Source: Haliotis asinina
Taxonomy: Eukaryota; Mollusca; Gastropoda; Lepetellida; Haliotidae
Reading direction: 5' to 3'
DNA: 64,000 bases
Assembly: GCF_037392515.1 (NCBI RefSeq)
Contig: NC_090283.1
Location: 12,344,501-12,408,500 of the forward strand
Part shown: positions 10,847-21,100 of the stretch, one piece after another
Position numbering within the stretch: the first letter of the stretch is position 1
How the letters are laid out: each line of letters starts with the position of its first letter
Position numbers and translations under genes: made by a program
Notes under the pieces: generated by a model
The model's input: only the letters and a program-made list of their open reading frames with translations
Told to the model about the DNA's origin: nothing
The model's database searches: none

Positions 10847-10896
10847 CTAGGGACCATGCAGGTAGCAGAAGTACTGTCAGTCCCCATGGTCCCTAG
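10847..10896 (+). promoter_or_regulatory. 12-bp 3' UTR hairpin of the LINE family
   Basis: CTAGGGACCATG (10847-10858) is perfectly complementary to CATGGTCCCTAG (10885-10896) with a 26-nt loop. The same hairpin, with small changes, is in all copies that keep the 3' UTR. It may guide RNA recognition or stall reverse transcriptase. Two composite insertions in the window have junctions at it. Confidence 0.7.
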
Positions 10897-11084
10897 TATG
10901 GTGATCTACCTTCAGTTGTTGGTGATCTATATAGCCTGTTTTTTATATTGTATTGTCTGAATACGAATATTAGTTTTAACTTTTCACGCTGGTTTTATTT
11001 CTTATTGTGATATTCTAGTTGTTTTACTGTCCGTCGTCGACAGGTGTTTATCATATACATAGATTCCTTTTTTAAGAATGCTCT

Positions 11085-11119
11085 CGTCACGATATGGCTG
11101 CAATACAGCCGATGTGACG
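11085..11119 (+). promoter_or_regulatory. 3'-terminal stem-loop of L3
   Basis: CGTCAC (11085-11090) pairs with GTGACG (11114-11119), with a 23-nt loop starting GATATGGCTG. It sits directly before TTAA and the ACTC tail. In LINEs with stringent RNA recognition the terminal 3' structure is what RT binds; here that is inferred from position and from its recurrence in a SINE (34701-34736). Confidence 0.7.
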
Positions 11120-11143
11120 TTAAATGTTAACTCACTCACTCAC

Positions 11144-11158
11144 TATTGATAATCTGGG
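11144..11158. repeat. target site duplication of L3, right
   Basis: tattgataatctggg, perfect copy of 5259-5273. Confidence 0.92.
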
Positions 11159-11635
11159 TGTCCCACTTCTACTGTATCAGATCGCGAATGTAAGATCTAA
11201 TGATAGCTTTATAATCAGAGAATGGGATCAGAAGTCACGAATTTGTTGCGTGTTGCCTTAGCAACAAAATCGGCCATTGTGTTACCAGAAATTCCAACAC
11301 TGCTGAGTAACGAACAGAGGACGACATAGTATTGGCCAGCAGCAAGACCTTTATACGATTCAATTATTTTAATTAAAAGTGGATGTTTACATGATAAACG
11401 TTTAATAGCCACAAGGCACGAAAGATAGTCCGAAAAGATGACATATTGTTTATATTTAGGGTGTTTATTAACATATTTTGAGTTAATATGGCGTTTGCTT
11501 CTGCTGTAAACATGGAATTGTTATCCTCTATTGTTGAAGATATTGTTCTGGATCCAATGACTGTGGCAGAAGCCCAGAAGCCACTGCGCCACCATCCTTT
11601 GACACATCTGTAGATAAGGATTGTATGCATGATTA
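11144..11635 (-). mobile_element. old LINE fragment L2, second part
   Basis: Continues L2 after the L3 insertion: minus-strand RNase H with motifs still legible (TVIGSRTISS and TAEANAI near 11500-11570; LVAKAT region near 11260) but several frames and stops. It ends near 11635, where similarity stops; the copy is 5' truncated, about 0.65 kb in total. It is more diverged than any other copy, so it is the oldest LINE layer seen. Confidence 0.8.
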
Positions 11636-12000
11636 TGAATTTTAATACACGACCGTGGAAGATACTCTAGTGTAATATTTTTTATGGCAGTATTACACTA
11701 GTGTAATACCATCTGACGTCAAAATGGTTCAAAGTTGTGACGTCAGAATGCTAATGTCAATGTCGCAATTTTAATAGCCCTTACTTGACTCGCGGAGAGC
11801 AGAGAGTCCTCACACTGTAGGCAATTTCGCCGCAGTTTCTGTCATTTATGTTTGCGAGAATAGTCTATACGATGGGGGTTTTGGATCACAAATAAGGCTT
11901 TTGTCAGGCCTTAGGTCTCGCCTAATTGTGTTTTACTTAATTTTTTATCAATGTATTTTGAGACTTAAGGTTTTATAGTATTGCCTAGGGAAATAGGTGT
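11636..12000. other. non-coding stretch with inverted repeat and two TGACGTCA sites
   Basis: No gene or known repeat seen. There is an inverted repeat around 11670-11707 (ctagtgtaatatt against its complement in agtattacactagtg), and two perfect TGACGTCA palindromes at 11714-11721 and 11738-11745, 24 nt apart. TGACGTCA is the CRE/ATF binding sequence in animals; use as a promoter here is speculative. Confidence 0.4.
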
Positions 12001-12162
12001 GAGTTTAATTGGTAAATCTACACCAACAATAATCCCGAGATGTTTACTTCCATCGACGGTTGGATGCCTGACAGTTGTATGATGATACGGTGTTGTATGA
12101 AGTTTTCGGCCTTCCAAGTGTATATCATAACCCCAGGTAAACGTTGTTGGAGCTTAAACTCA

Positions 12163-12462
12163 TCAGTGAATGTTGTATAGAACCATAGGCGAATTGTTAA
12201 AATTCTTATTTGGAATGCAAGACACGATTAAGTAACCACTGTTTTTAATTTCAGCGACAAGTTCATTTTCGTCAAAAGAGAGGTAAGGTGTGGTGAGGAC
12301 CATGTTGACCGCCCAATTAGGTTCTTTATTATCTCTTAGGCGCACCCGCTTAAACACCCCATCTTGATAATGTAGAACATACAAGGTGTCTTCCTCAGGT
12401 TGATCAACCACCTCCACACCTCCTAGGTCGTTAAGCGTCAAGCTGGGACGATGATTGGTCAT
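12163..12462 (-). pseudogene. unrecognised 99-residue frame in the Polinton-like segment
   Basis: Minus-strand open frame starting MTNHRPSLTLNDLGGVEVV, acidic in the first third, no signal peptide or membrane segment. Possibly the 5' part of a longer decayed gene, as coding-like sequence continues below 12163 in other frames. I do not recognise it. Confidence 0.4.
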
Positions 12463-12499
12463 TGTTATATGTTATTACAAGATAGTTTCCAATTGTTTT

Positions 12500-12885
12500 C
12501 TTGATAACCTCTCAGGGGTGCACTTTAACTACATGAGGTTTATGTTGTTGGGTAGGAAGATCTTGGTGAGTGATATCGTGTCTTCCACGGCCACGGTGAC
12601 CAGTGAACACTGGTACGAGAGTCGGCACCCACCCTCACGTAAACAGTGCAAATGTTAAACAGTTCAAATGTCGTTTTGGCCACCGGAGTTTGATTCCCTT
12701 CATGACCTTGACTTCGTCCTGTGATGGCTTCCCTTGGTATACTTGGATGACCAGCATGGAATTCGCGGGTAACTCTTCCAGGATTTTGATCACATCGGCG
12801 AATTCAGACACTGCAATGCCACGTCGTCCTTACCAGGTTTACTCGATAGCATGGGTGCCGCCATGCTAGAGACTTGGCTGATGAT
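12500..12885 (-). other. coding-like remnant between the minus-strand frames
   Basis: The minus strand has a readable stretch in one frame (ADVIKILEELPANSMLVIQV, near 12735-12800) that reaches a stop before 12640. It would lie downstream of the structural-like frame on the same strand. Product unknown. Confidence 0.3.
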
Positions 12886-12889
12886 TACA

Positions 12890-14031
12890 CTACGCTTCTG
12901 CACTGGTACGTAAGCCAGTAGCAGGGTTCCATTGTTTGCAGTTTTGTTCAGTAGTTGTCTTTGTTCTCCTTGAACACGTATGGGGAACTGAGACTAACGT
13001 GGAGAAACCAATCAACTTGAGCGGGCAACAACACCCACTTGTTGCTATCGGTGAAGACGCGGGAATGTGGCTTATTTTTGGTGATGACCGCTTTGGTGAT
13101 GCTCGCAAGATCTTCTAAGGTGAGCAGTTTGCCCTCGAACGACGGGTGTACAGTCCATCTATAATCGCTGATGCGGACAAGGTCGAACCTAGTGTTGAGA
13201 GCAGCTCCTGAGGTATCGGCTATATCACTTAGATTTCAACCCCACCACAAATGAGGGGGACTTCCACGCGTTTGTAAACGTTGTTTTTAAACTGCAAGGT
13301 GTACAATTTACCATCTACTCCGGGGTCGTCGAATCCGCGAGTGTCCTCGAGGTCGGAGATTCCCACATTGAAGCATTTTCCGGGGCCTTGTCCGCAGGTA
13401 ATTTTATGCGCAGTGTTATGCTGAGGTATCCTATATCCACAGGACTGTTTTATATCTAAAATATTACTAACTCAGGGATGGAGACCCGAGTTAACTTCCT
13501 GTACTGCCACGGTGAAAACGACTCGGTTTTGCCGTCGTTGTACTTCTCCGTTTTCACAGGCACGGCTCTCAGTATCGTCGAAGGGTAGTCACCTTGAATG
13601 TTGTCCGTCGTGCTCAGCTGACTAAGATGAATGCACAGCTCTCGGTACGGCCCTAGGCTAGGCAACTTCATGCCAGTGATGGTACTTGTCGGTTTTATCT
13701 CATCCGGCGGCAAACCCCAGCAACCTCGCCAATGGACGGCCGAGTCTCAAGGGGTTTAATCCGTTGTTGGTTTACACCACTGTACCATTTGAGTTGGGTT
13801 TTTTTGAGTTCGGCTCCCGGGGGTTTGAAGACCTGCTCCCTTAGCGAACACACGCTGTACTAGCCCTCGGTCATCTGATTGTGGGTGCCACTGACGAACA
13901 GCATGTTGTTGTTGTCTTTGATGTTGGTCCATCCCGGGACGTAGGTGATATTGCAGAGTGCGACTTCGAGTTGACTCACCGGTCGTTATTCCCGTCAGCG
14001 TCACGCACATATTGTTAGTACATATAACCAT
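12890..14031 (-). pseudogene. broken gene resembling a Polinton-like structural protein
   Basis: One gene seems to run on the minus strand from ATG at 14029-14031 to about 12890, about 1.1 kb, in at least three frames. Pieces: an N-terminal MVICTNNMCVTLTG, then EVALCNITYVPGW (near 13955), a middle piece PYRELCIHLSQLSTT with VPVKTEKYNDGKTESFSPWQ (13456-13713), and a piece ending KWVLLPAQVDWFLHV. The order EVAL..ITYP..W then a Y-strand then VPV matches what I recall of a conserved invertebrate mobile-element capsid-type protein. Breaks include an in-frame stop near 13861 and frameshifts near 13720 and 13440. Left unjoined on purpose. Confidence 0.4.
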
Positions 14032-14140
14032 TATGTAACACTTTAAAAATGCACAACTCTGATTTTACGGACATGAAGATCGTGGTGAGTGTGGTCCTTT
14101 ACTGATATATTCAAGAACTATATCGTGACCATGACCGTCA

Positions 14141-14472
14141 ATGACCGCCTGGATGAAGATGATCTCAAAAACATCGAAAGGATTCACTCGTGCCGGTACC
14201 ATCTGCTTGAATGACTCTATTCGAAAGTACGTGTTGGGCGTAGAAGATGCAGACGCAGATGCAGTATATAAGAAAAACTGGATAAGAAAACATCTCAGAT
14301 CCCTCGGGGAGGCCCTGGCTAAACTCGCGGGGAAGGCCGCTGGAGCCCTGCCCGGCATCCTGGGTAGCATCCTATCGTGGCTGCTAAGCACGCTGGGTAA
14401 AACTGTCACGTGGGTGGGTCAAAATCTGTGGGCATTCGTCGTTGGGCTGGTGTACGTGGCCGCTAAGGAATT
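14141..14472 (+). pseudogene. hydrophobic protein of the Polinton-like segment, split by L4
   Basis: Open frame from ATG 14141, GC-rich, running into L4 at 14487. The first 60 residues are polar with an acidic patch; then a basic helix (WIRKHLRSLGEALAKLAGKA) and a strongly hydrophobic part with GILGSILSWLLSTL and LWAFVVGLVYVAA, likely membrane-active or membrane-spanning. The frame stays open on the far side of L4, from 34467 to TAG 34518-34520. An earlier frame with ATG 14130 runs to a stop at 14210, so a frameshift near the N-terminus is likely. Confidence 0.5.
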
Positions 14473-14486
14473 TGTAACCAAACGAG
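14473..14486. repeat. target site duplication of L4, left
   Basis: tgtaaccaaacgag, identical to 34466-34479, 20 kb away. It shows that 14487-34465 entered as one LINE which later took further insertions. Confidence 0.9.
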
Positions 14487-15843
14487 TGAGTGAGTGAGTT
14501 AATATTTAACGTTACATCGGCAATATCTCAGTCATATCGTGACGAGAACATTTAATACTGAAATGAAATATATAGCTATTATAAAACCTGTCAACGAAGG
14601 ACAGTAAAACAACTAGAATATCACAGATGAGAATATAAAACTAGTAACTATACCTAAAACAATTTTTCTATAGAGGACAATACAAAATAAAAATGGGCTA
14701 TAGATTGCAAACAACTGAAGGTAGATCACCATACTAGGGACCATGGGGACTTACAGTACCTTTGCTACCTGCATGGGCCCTAGCTGGATTTACATCATCC
14801 CTTCAACCGTCAGCAATTTGGGAAATATAGCAATGCAAATAAAAAGACACTTATGCTACGATTAAAAACGTGGAAAGTTTGAATTTACTTTGAATGTTTG
14901 TGGACTTACGTACCCTCTCAGGAAGACAATAGTTTTACAGTACTTCAACCCCCTTTGAGGATACAGCCACTAACAAGCACAGTTATGAATTTAAACTTCC
15001 AATAATAAAATATTTATCTATTTACAATTCAGTCAATAAATCTAATTCTTTTAAAAATGCAATGATTAAATGAGAGCTTGTGTTATTAAAAAGATCCTTC
15101 AGAGTTCGTGAATTAAAATACTGATCCCTTGTGATGGAATACTCAACACAGTCAAGCAGGATATGCTTGACTGTGATTCTTCCATCACAAGGGATACAAA
15201 ACGGAGGATCCTCACCTTTAAGCAAATATTTATGTGTATGTCTTGTGTGGCCAATACGACATCGTCGCATGATGACCTCCTCAAATCTGGACTGACAATC
15301 CAAGTAGGTGTATCCAATATACGGTTTTATTTCATGTAATTTATTGATACCTACTTGGGTGTCCCACTTCTTCTGCATCAGATCACGGATATACGTTCTA
15401 ATGCAAGCTTTGTAATCTGAATATGGAAGAAGAAGTGGTGTCACAGATTTGTTGAGTGCTGCCTTGGCAGCAAGATCGGTCATCACATTCCCAGAAATAC
15501 CTACGTGACTGGGTAACCAACAAAATATGATGTCGTATTGGCCAGTAACAAGGGTATTATACAGTTCAATAATTTCTATTAAAAGTGGATGTTTTTTACA
15601 AGAAATATTTTAATAACCTGGAGGCAAGAAAGAGAATCGGAATATATTATATACTGTTTACGTTTAGGGTGTCTTTGAATATATTTAAGAGCTGTTAATA
15701 TGGCGTTAGCTTCAGCTGTAAAAATAGAACTATTGTCTGGTAATCTAGAAGATATTGTCCTGGATCCAATGAGAGTAGCACAAGCAACTGCGCCACCGTC
15801 CTTGGACCCATCTGTAAATAAGGATTTGTAATTGTTATATGTA

Positions 15844-17137
15844 CGAGGGTTGGCTGAAACGTTCTAAGCCTGAGTGGTTGTTCCCCACCAGGTAGAGACA
15901 GGTGTTTGCCACCAATGAGGACAATCATTTAGTGAATCATAGACACAAGAACTACAAACGTACTAATAGTTTTACCTCAACTACAGCTCTTTTGGTACAC
16001 CTACCCTCTGAAATCATCAGGAATGGACAAAACTGAATACAGGGCAGTCATCAAGTACTTGCAAAGAAAGCTATGTCCCCAACACAGATACATGCTGACA
16101 TGGTCTCCACTCTAGGGGATGATGCTCCTTCATTTTTCACAGTAAAGAAGTGTGCTGCAGAATTTAAGCGTGGCAGACAAAGCCTTGATGATGACCCGCG
16201 CTCAGGAAGGCCTTCAACAGCAACCACTCCAGAAAACATCACGCGAGTGCTCGATATGTTGATGGATGATCGACGATTGACTACTCGACATATTGCTAGT
16301 GTAGTGGGCATCTCTCATGAGAGGGTTGAGCATATTATCACCAACGAATTAGGAATGACTAAAGTTTCTGCAAGATGGGTGCCAAAGCTCTTGACAGCAG
16401 AACAGAAACGTGTCAGGTTCCAGACGTCCCTTGACAATTTGCGTCGTTTTGAAGCAGATCCCGATGATTTTGTGGCACGATTTGTAACCATGGATGAGAC
16501 CTGGATACATCACTTTCAGCCAGAAACAAAACTACAGTCACAACAGTGGAAGCATCCTGATTCACCAGCTCCGAAGAAAGCCAAGTCTGTTCCTTCAGCT
16601 GGAAAGGTGATGGCATCAGTCTTTTGGGATTCCAGGGGTATTCTGCTCATTGATTATCTTGAAAAAGGTCAAACTGTCAACGGCAGATACTATGCTGATC
16701 TACTGCACCAGTTACGAGAAGCAATCAAAGCCAAACGACGAGGGATGTACGCTAAAGGTGTCCTCTTCCACCAAGACAATGCGCCTGTTCATAAATCGGT
16801 GGTGGCCATGTCAACAATCCGCGATTGTGGCTTTGAACTCATTGACCATCCTCCTTATTCACCTGATTTGGCTCCTTCTGACTTCCACCTGTTCCTCAAA
16901 ATGAAGAAGGAACTCGCCGGGCCCCATTTTGCAAGTAATGATGACGTCATTTCCGCTGTGACTGACTTTTTTTAGGGTAGCTGAAGAAGATTTCTTCCTG
17001 ACCGGGATTCGGGCCTTGCAGCATCGCTGGCAAAAGTGTGTGAACTAGGAAGGGGACTATGTTGAAAAATAAATTACAAACATAGACTTTGTAACTTTTT
17101 TTCACAGTGAGGCTTAGAACTTTTCAGCCAACCCTCG
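15844..17137 (+). mobile_element. mariner element (DD34D) inserted in L4
   Basis: 1294 nt flanked by TA at 15842-15843 and 17138-17139. Left terminal repeat cgagggttggctgaaa and onward (15844-15871) matches the inverted right end at 17110-17137 with one mismatch in 28. Size, TA duplication and repeats are typical of mariner. It interrupts the RNase H of L4 cleanly. It codes for one transposase with two frameshifts. Confidence 0.95.
16023..17048 (+). pseudogene. mariner transposase, two single-base frameshifts
   Basis: N-terminus MDKTEYRAVIKYLQRK at 16023-16070 is one base out of frame with the body, which opens at 16073. Body: helix-turn-helix type DNA-binding half (residues 1-110: STVKKCAAEFKRG-like motif, WVPKLL linker), then catalytic DD34D: D of VTMDETWIH, D of FHQDNAPVH and, 34 residues on, D of YSPDLAPSD. 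A run of seven T at about 16967-16973 shifts the frame to TAG 16973-16975; the expected C-terminal RWQKCVN continues in the next frame to about 17048. With one T fewer the frame would be whole, so a recent loss or a sequencing slip are both possible. Confidence 0.93.
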
Positions 17138-17584
17138 TATGTTTCAATTGATTATATTCTTGTTTATACTGTAATTTATTCGTTTCTGATTTTTTTAATG
17201 TAGTTAATGTTAGGTCAACTTGTGGTCTAACCAACTACCAAGGGGGAGAGGAAAGAAGCACGAAAGGAGCTATATTGTCCAGCTCAATACCAGCAGCAGC
17301 AATAAACGGCTTTGTTCTGAGCCCAAGAAGTGGAACAAGAGAAGACATTTTGCTGTATAAATCCTCATAAAGAGGATTGAAGACACAGTTATTTGCAGGG
17401 TGAGATTCATTAGAGCATAGTTTTGTGATATATTGTAAAGATAATTTGATACGGCGTTGTGCAAGAGATGGTTCATCGGCCTCCACGTAAAGACTGTCAA
17501 TAGGTGAAGTTCTGAAGGACCCAAGACAAAGTCTTAGACCTTGGTGATGGACAGGATCAAGAAGTTTAAGACTGCTTTTGCAGG

Positions 17585-17595
17585 CTCCACCATAG
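17585..17595. repeat. target site duplication of L5, left
   Basis: ctccaccatag, matching ctccactatag at 30245-30255 with one mismatch, inside ORF2 of L4. Confidence 0.85.
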
Positions 17596-18155
17596 AGTGA
17601 GTGAGTGAGTGAGTTAGTTAATATTTTACGTCACATCGGCAATATCTCAGCCATATCGTGACGAGAACAACTAATATCAAAATCAATTATATGTCTACTA
17701 TAAAACCTGTCAACGAAGGACAGTAAAACAACTAGAATATCACAAATGGAATTAAAACTAGCATGGAAAGTTAAAAACAACATCACCATTTGGACAATAC
17801 ACTATAAAATCAGGCTATAAATCGCCAACAACAGAAGGTAGATCACCATACTAGGGACCATGGGGACTTACAGTACCTTTGCTACCTACATGGACCCTAG
17901 TTGGATTTGCACCATCCCTTCAGCTGCTGGAGAGTGTACAATATGCTAGCCAAAATTAAAACAACAAGAATACTACGATTAAAAACCCTGGTAGAATTAA
18001 ATTTACTATCAATGTTTTTGGACTTACGTACCCTCTCAGGAGGACAATAATTTTACAATACTTCAACCCCCTTTGAGGGTACAGCCACTAACAATTCTAG
18101 TTACGAATCCAAACTACCAATTATTGAAATACATCTTTTTACAGAAACATATTGC

Positions 18156-21100
18156 TCAAAATTCAATCAACAAATCAATTTCTTTTAAAAAACCAAGAAT
18201 TAAATGAAAACTAACGCTGTTAAGAAGATCCTTCATTGTTTTAACTGTAAAATACATATCCCTTGTGATGGAGAATTCAACACAGTCAAGCAGGATATGC
18301 TTGACCGTAACTCTCTCATCACAAGGGATACAAAATGGAGGATCCTCACCTTTTAACAGCTACGCATGAGTATATCTAGTGTGGCCAATACGACATCGTC
18401 GTAGAATAACCTCTTCAAATCTGGACTGACAACCCAAGTGGGTATAACCAATGTAAGGTTTTATCTCATGTAATTTATTTATACCTATTTGGGTGTCCCA
18501 CTTCTTCTGCATCAGGTCACGGATATATCACCTAATGGTGGCTTTGTAATCACTGTAAGGAATAGGCAGTGGTGTCACAGATTTGTTGAGTGCTGCTTTA
18601 GCCGCTAGGTCAGCCAATGTGTTACCAGAGATCCCTACATGGCTGGGTAACCAACAGAAGACGATGTCGTATTGGCCAGTAGCAAGATCATTACACAATT
18701 CAATACTTTCTATTAAAAGTGGATGTTTACAAGAAATATTTTTAATAGCCTGAAGGCAAGAAAGAGAGTCGGAATATACTATATACTGTTTACGTATCGG
18801 GTGTCTTTGAATATATTTAAGGGCTGTTAATATGGCGTTAGCTTCAGCTGTAAAAAGAGAACTATTGTCTGGTAATCTAGAAGATATTGTTCTGGATCCA
18901 ATGAGAGTAGCACAAGCAACTGCGCCACCGTCCTTGGACCCATCTGTAAATAAAGATTTATAATTGTTTTATTTATGTTTCAATTGACTGTATTCTTGTT
19001 TATACTGTAATTCATTGGTTTCCGATTTTTTAAATGTAGTTAATGTTAGGTCAACTTGTGGCCTAACCAACTGCCAAGGAGGAGAAGAAAGAAGACGGGA
19101 GGGAGCTATATTGTCCAGCTCAATGCTAGAAGCAGCAAGAAATGGCTTAATTCTGAGCCCAAAAGGCGGAAGAAGGGAAGATGTTTTGTTATACAAATCC
19201 TCATAGAGAGGATTAAAGACACAATTAAATGCGGGATTAGACTCATTAGAAGCTAATTTTGTAATGTATTGTAAAGATAGTTTGACACGACGTAAGTTGA
19301 GAGAAGGCTCATCAGCTTCGACGTATAGACTGTCAATAGGAGATGTTCTAAAAGAACCGAGACAAAGTCTTAGGCCTTGGTGGTGAACAGGATCAAGTAG
19401 TTTTAGGTTGATTTGACAAGCTCCACCATATACGATGGAGCCGTAATCAAGTTTCGATCGCACGAGTGATCTATATAAGTGAAGGAGGGTAGTTTGATCC
19501 CCTCCCCATTTGAAACAACCTTTAATAAATCGAGTGCCTTCAGGCATTTGGCTTTATGGATTTAATACGCGGCAAAAAAGTCAAATGTGAGTCGAAAATA
19601 AGTCCCAAGAACTTGGCCTCCTTGACCACTTTGATTGGGGTACCATTTAGATATAGTTCTGGGTCTTTATGGGGTTGGTATTTACGACAGAAGTGTATAC
19701 AATTGGTTTTTGATTTAGAAAATTTGAAGCCGTTTTCAAGACACCATTTATCTATTTTGTTTAAACACAGCTGCAGTTGCTGTTCAATAGTATGCATATT
19801 TTTACCACGACAAGAAATATTAAAATCATCCACAAATAAAGATCCATCTATTAAATCGTTTAAAACTTTAGATAGACTGTTGATCTTGATGCTAAAAAGA
19901 GTGACAGACAAAATACTGCCTTGTGGAGCACCCTGATCCTGATTGTTATGATCAGACAGGGTAGAACCCACACGGACTTGAAATTGCCTGTTATTTAAAA
20001 AGTTGGCTATGAATTCAGGGAAACGACCTCGCAAACCGAAATCATGAAAATCTGCCATATTTCCAGGTTGTGTCATATGCTTTTTCGAGATCAAAAAAGA
20101 TAGACACAGCATGTTGTTTATTAATCAGCGCATTTTTAACAAATGATTCTAAACGCACTAAGTGATCGACTGTACTTCTGTTTTTACGGAAACCACATTG
20201 TATGTCTGTGATAAGGTTATTGGTTTCCAAGTACCAAACAAGTCGATTATTTATCATGCGTTCCATGGTCTTGCAAACACAGCTAGTTAGTGAAATAGGT
20301 CGATAATTGGACGGATCCGTATGATCACGTCCAGGTTTAGGTATTGGTACTACTATGGCGTCACGCCATGAGGGAGGAAAGTTACCCGATGTCCAAATAT
20401 CATCAAAAATATTGAGAAGAGTTTCTAGGCAGGATTCCGGTAAGTGCTTCAGGAGTTGATAATGTATGTTATCAGCTCCAGTAACAGTGTTATGAGCTTG
20501 ATCAAGAGCAGTATGGAGTTCATGAATAGAAAAAGTTTCATTATAATCTTCCCCATTATCTGAGTTGAAATTAATAGTTTTCTTTTCTTCTTGTTTTTGA
20601 TACTGCTGGAATGTAGGTAAATAATTAGAAGAGGAAGAGTGTTTAGCGAGGGTTTCGCCCAGTTTATTTGCAATATCTGATTTATCAGTAAGTAACTTTC
20701 AGATGATGGACTGTAGATTTAGTACCTTTGCCTTTAATTTTTTGGACCATGTTCCATATCTTGGACATGGGTGTCCGATAATTTATTTTAGATACATAAT
20801 TTTGCCAAGATTGACGTTTGTTCTGTTGAAAAGTACGCCGTGCTTTAGCATTTAAAATTTTAAATTTATTTAAATTATGCACCATAGGATGGCGACGGAA
20901 ATAATGTTCTGCTTTTTTCCTTGCCTTCCTAGCTTGTTTGCAGTCATCGTTGAACCATGGTTTTTTTATGTGTGGAACTGCAGAGGACTTTGGTATACAC
21001 TCATCAGCTATGGAATTCAGTTCATCAGAAAAGCATTTTATAGCATCGGGAACGTCAACAAAAAGTTCAGGTTTAAGTTTTTCAGCACACAGTGTTTCAT

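Larger units (their letters stand above)
5274..11143 (+). mobile_element. full-length LINE copy L3
   Basis: Complete element of 5870 nt between perfect 15-nt duplications and inserted into older fragment L2. 5' UTR 5274-5852 (ribozyme-like block, GC-rich hairpins), ORF1 5853-6916, ORF2 6931-10606, 3' UTR 10607-11143 with ACTC tail. It is the cleanest definition of both ends in the window. Coding regions carry a few frameshifts, one in-frame 228-nt deletion in ORF1 and a premature stop, so it cannot move on its own now, but decay is light, suggesting a fairly recent insertion. Confidence 0.95.
12000..14472. mobile_element. decayed Maverick/Polinton-like segment (candidate)
   Basis: Several broken reading frames with base and codon use unlike the LINEs: a minus-strand set (about 14031 down to 12163) and a divergent plus-strand frame from about 14141. 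Fragments read like a structural protein and a small membrane-active protein that I remember from Polinton/adintovirus-like elements of invertebrates. No polymerase B, integrase, protease or packaging ATPase is visible, nor terminal repeats, so only part is present. The assignment rests on recall of protein patterns and is tentative. Confidence 0.4.
14487..17584 (-). mobile_element. LINE copy L4, 3' part (carries a mariner)
   Basis: Minus-strand LINE. Tail and terminal stem-loop 14487-14550, 3' UTR to 15021, ORF2 C-terminal half to the L5 insertion at 17585-17595. A mariner sits at 15844-17137. It resumes at 30256. Full length without the inserts is about 6.0 kb. Confidence 0.93.
15022..17584 (-). 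pseudogene. LINE L4 ORF2, C-terminal part (RNase H and end of RT)
   Basis: From TAA at 15022 upward: CCHC FCIPCDGRITVKHILLDC (about 15148-15200), the frame MTDLAAKAALNKSVTPLLLP, then RNase H start near 15830 (LFTDGSK region), the mariner, then the linker VSSLVPLLGLRTKPF and RT-end region EADEPSLAQRRIKLSLQYI near 17400-17486. Frames change near 15490 and 15600. The remainder is at 30256-32560. Confidence 0.88.

Noticed and set aside
10847-10896. Hairpin as a bacterial-type terminator
   Set aside because: Eukaryotic LINE 3' UTR; no U-run, and the structure is internal to the transcript.
12000-14472. Complete Polinton or virus genome
   Set aside because: No polymerase, integrase, protease, ATPase or terminal repeats seen; only two or three decayed genes.
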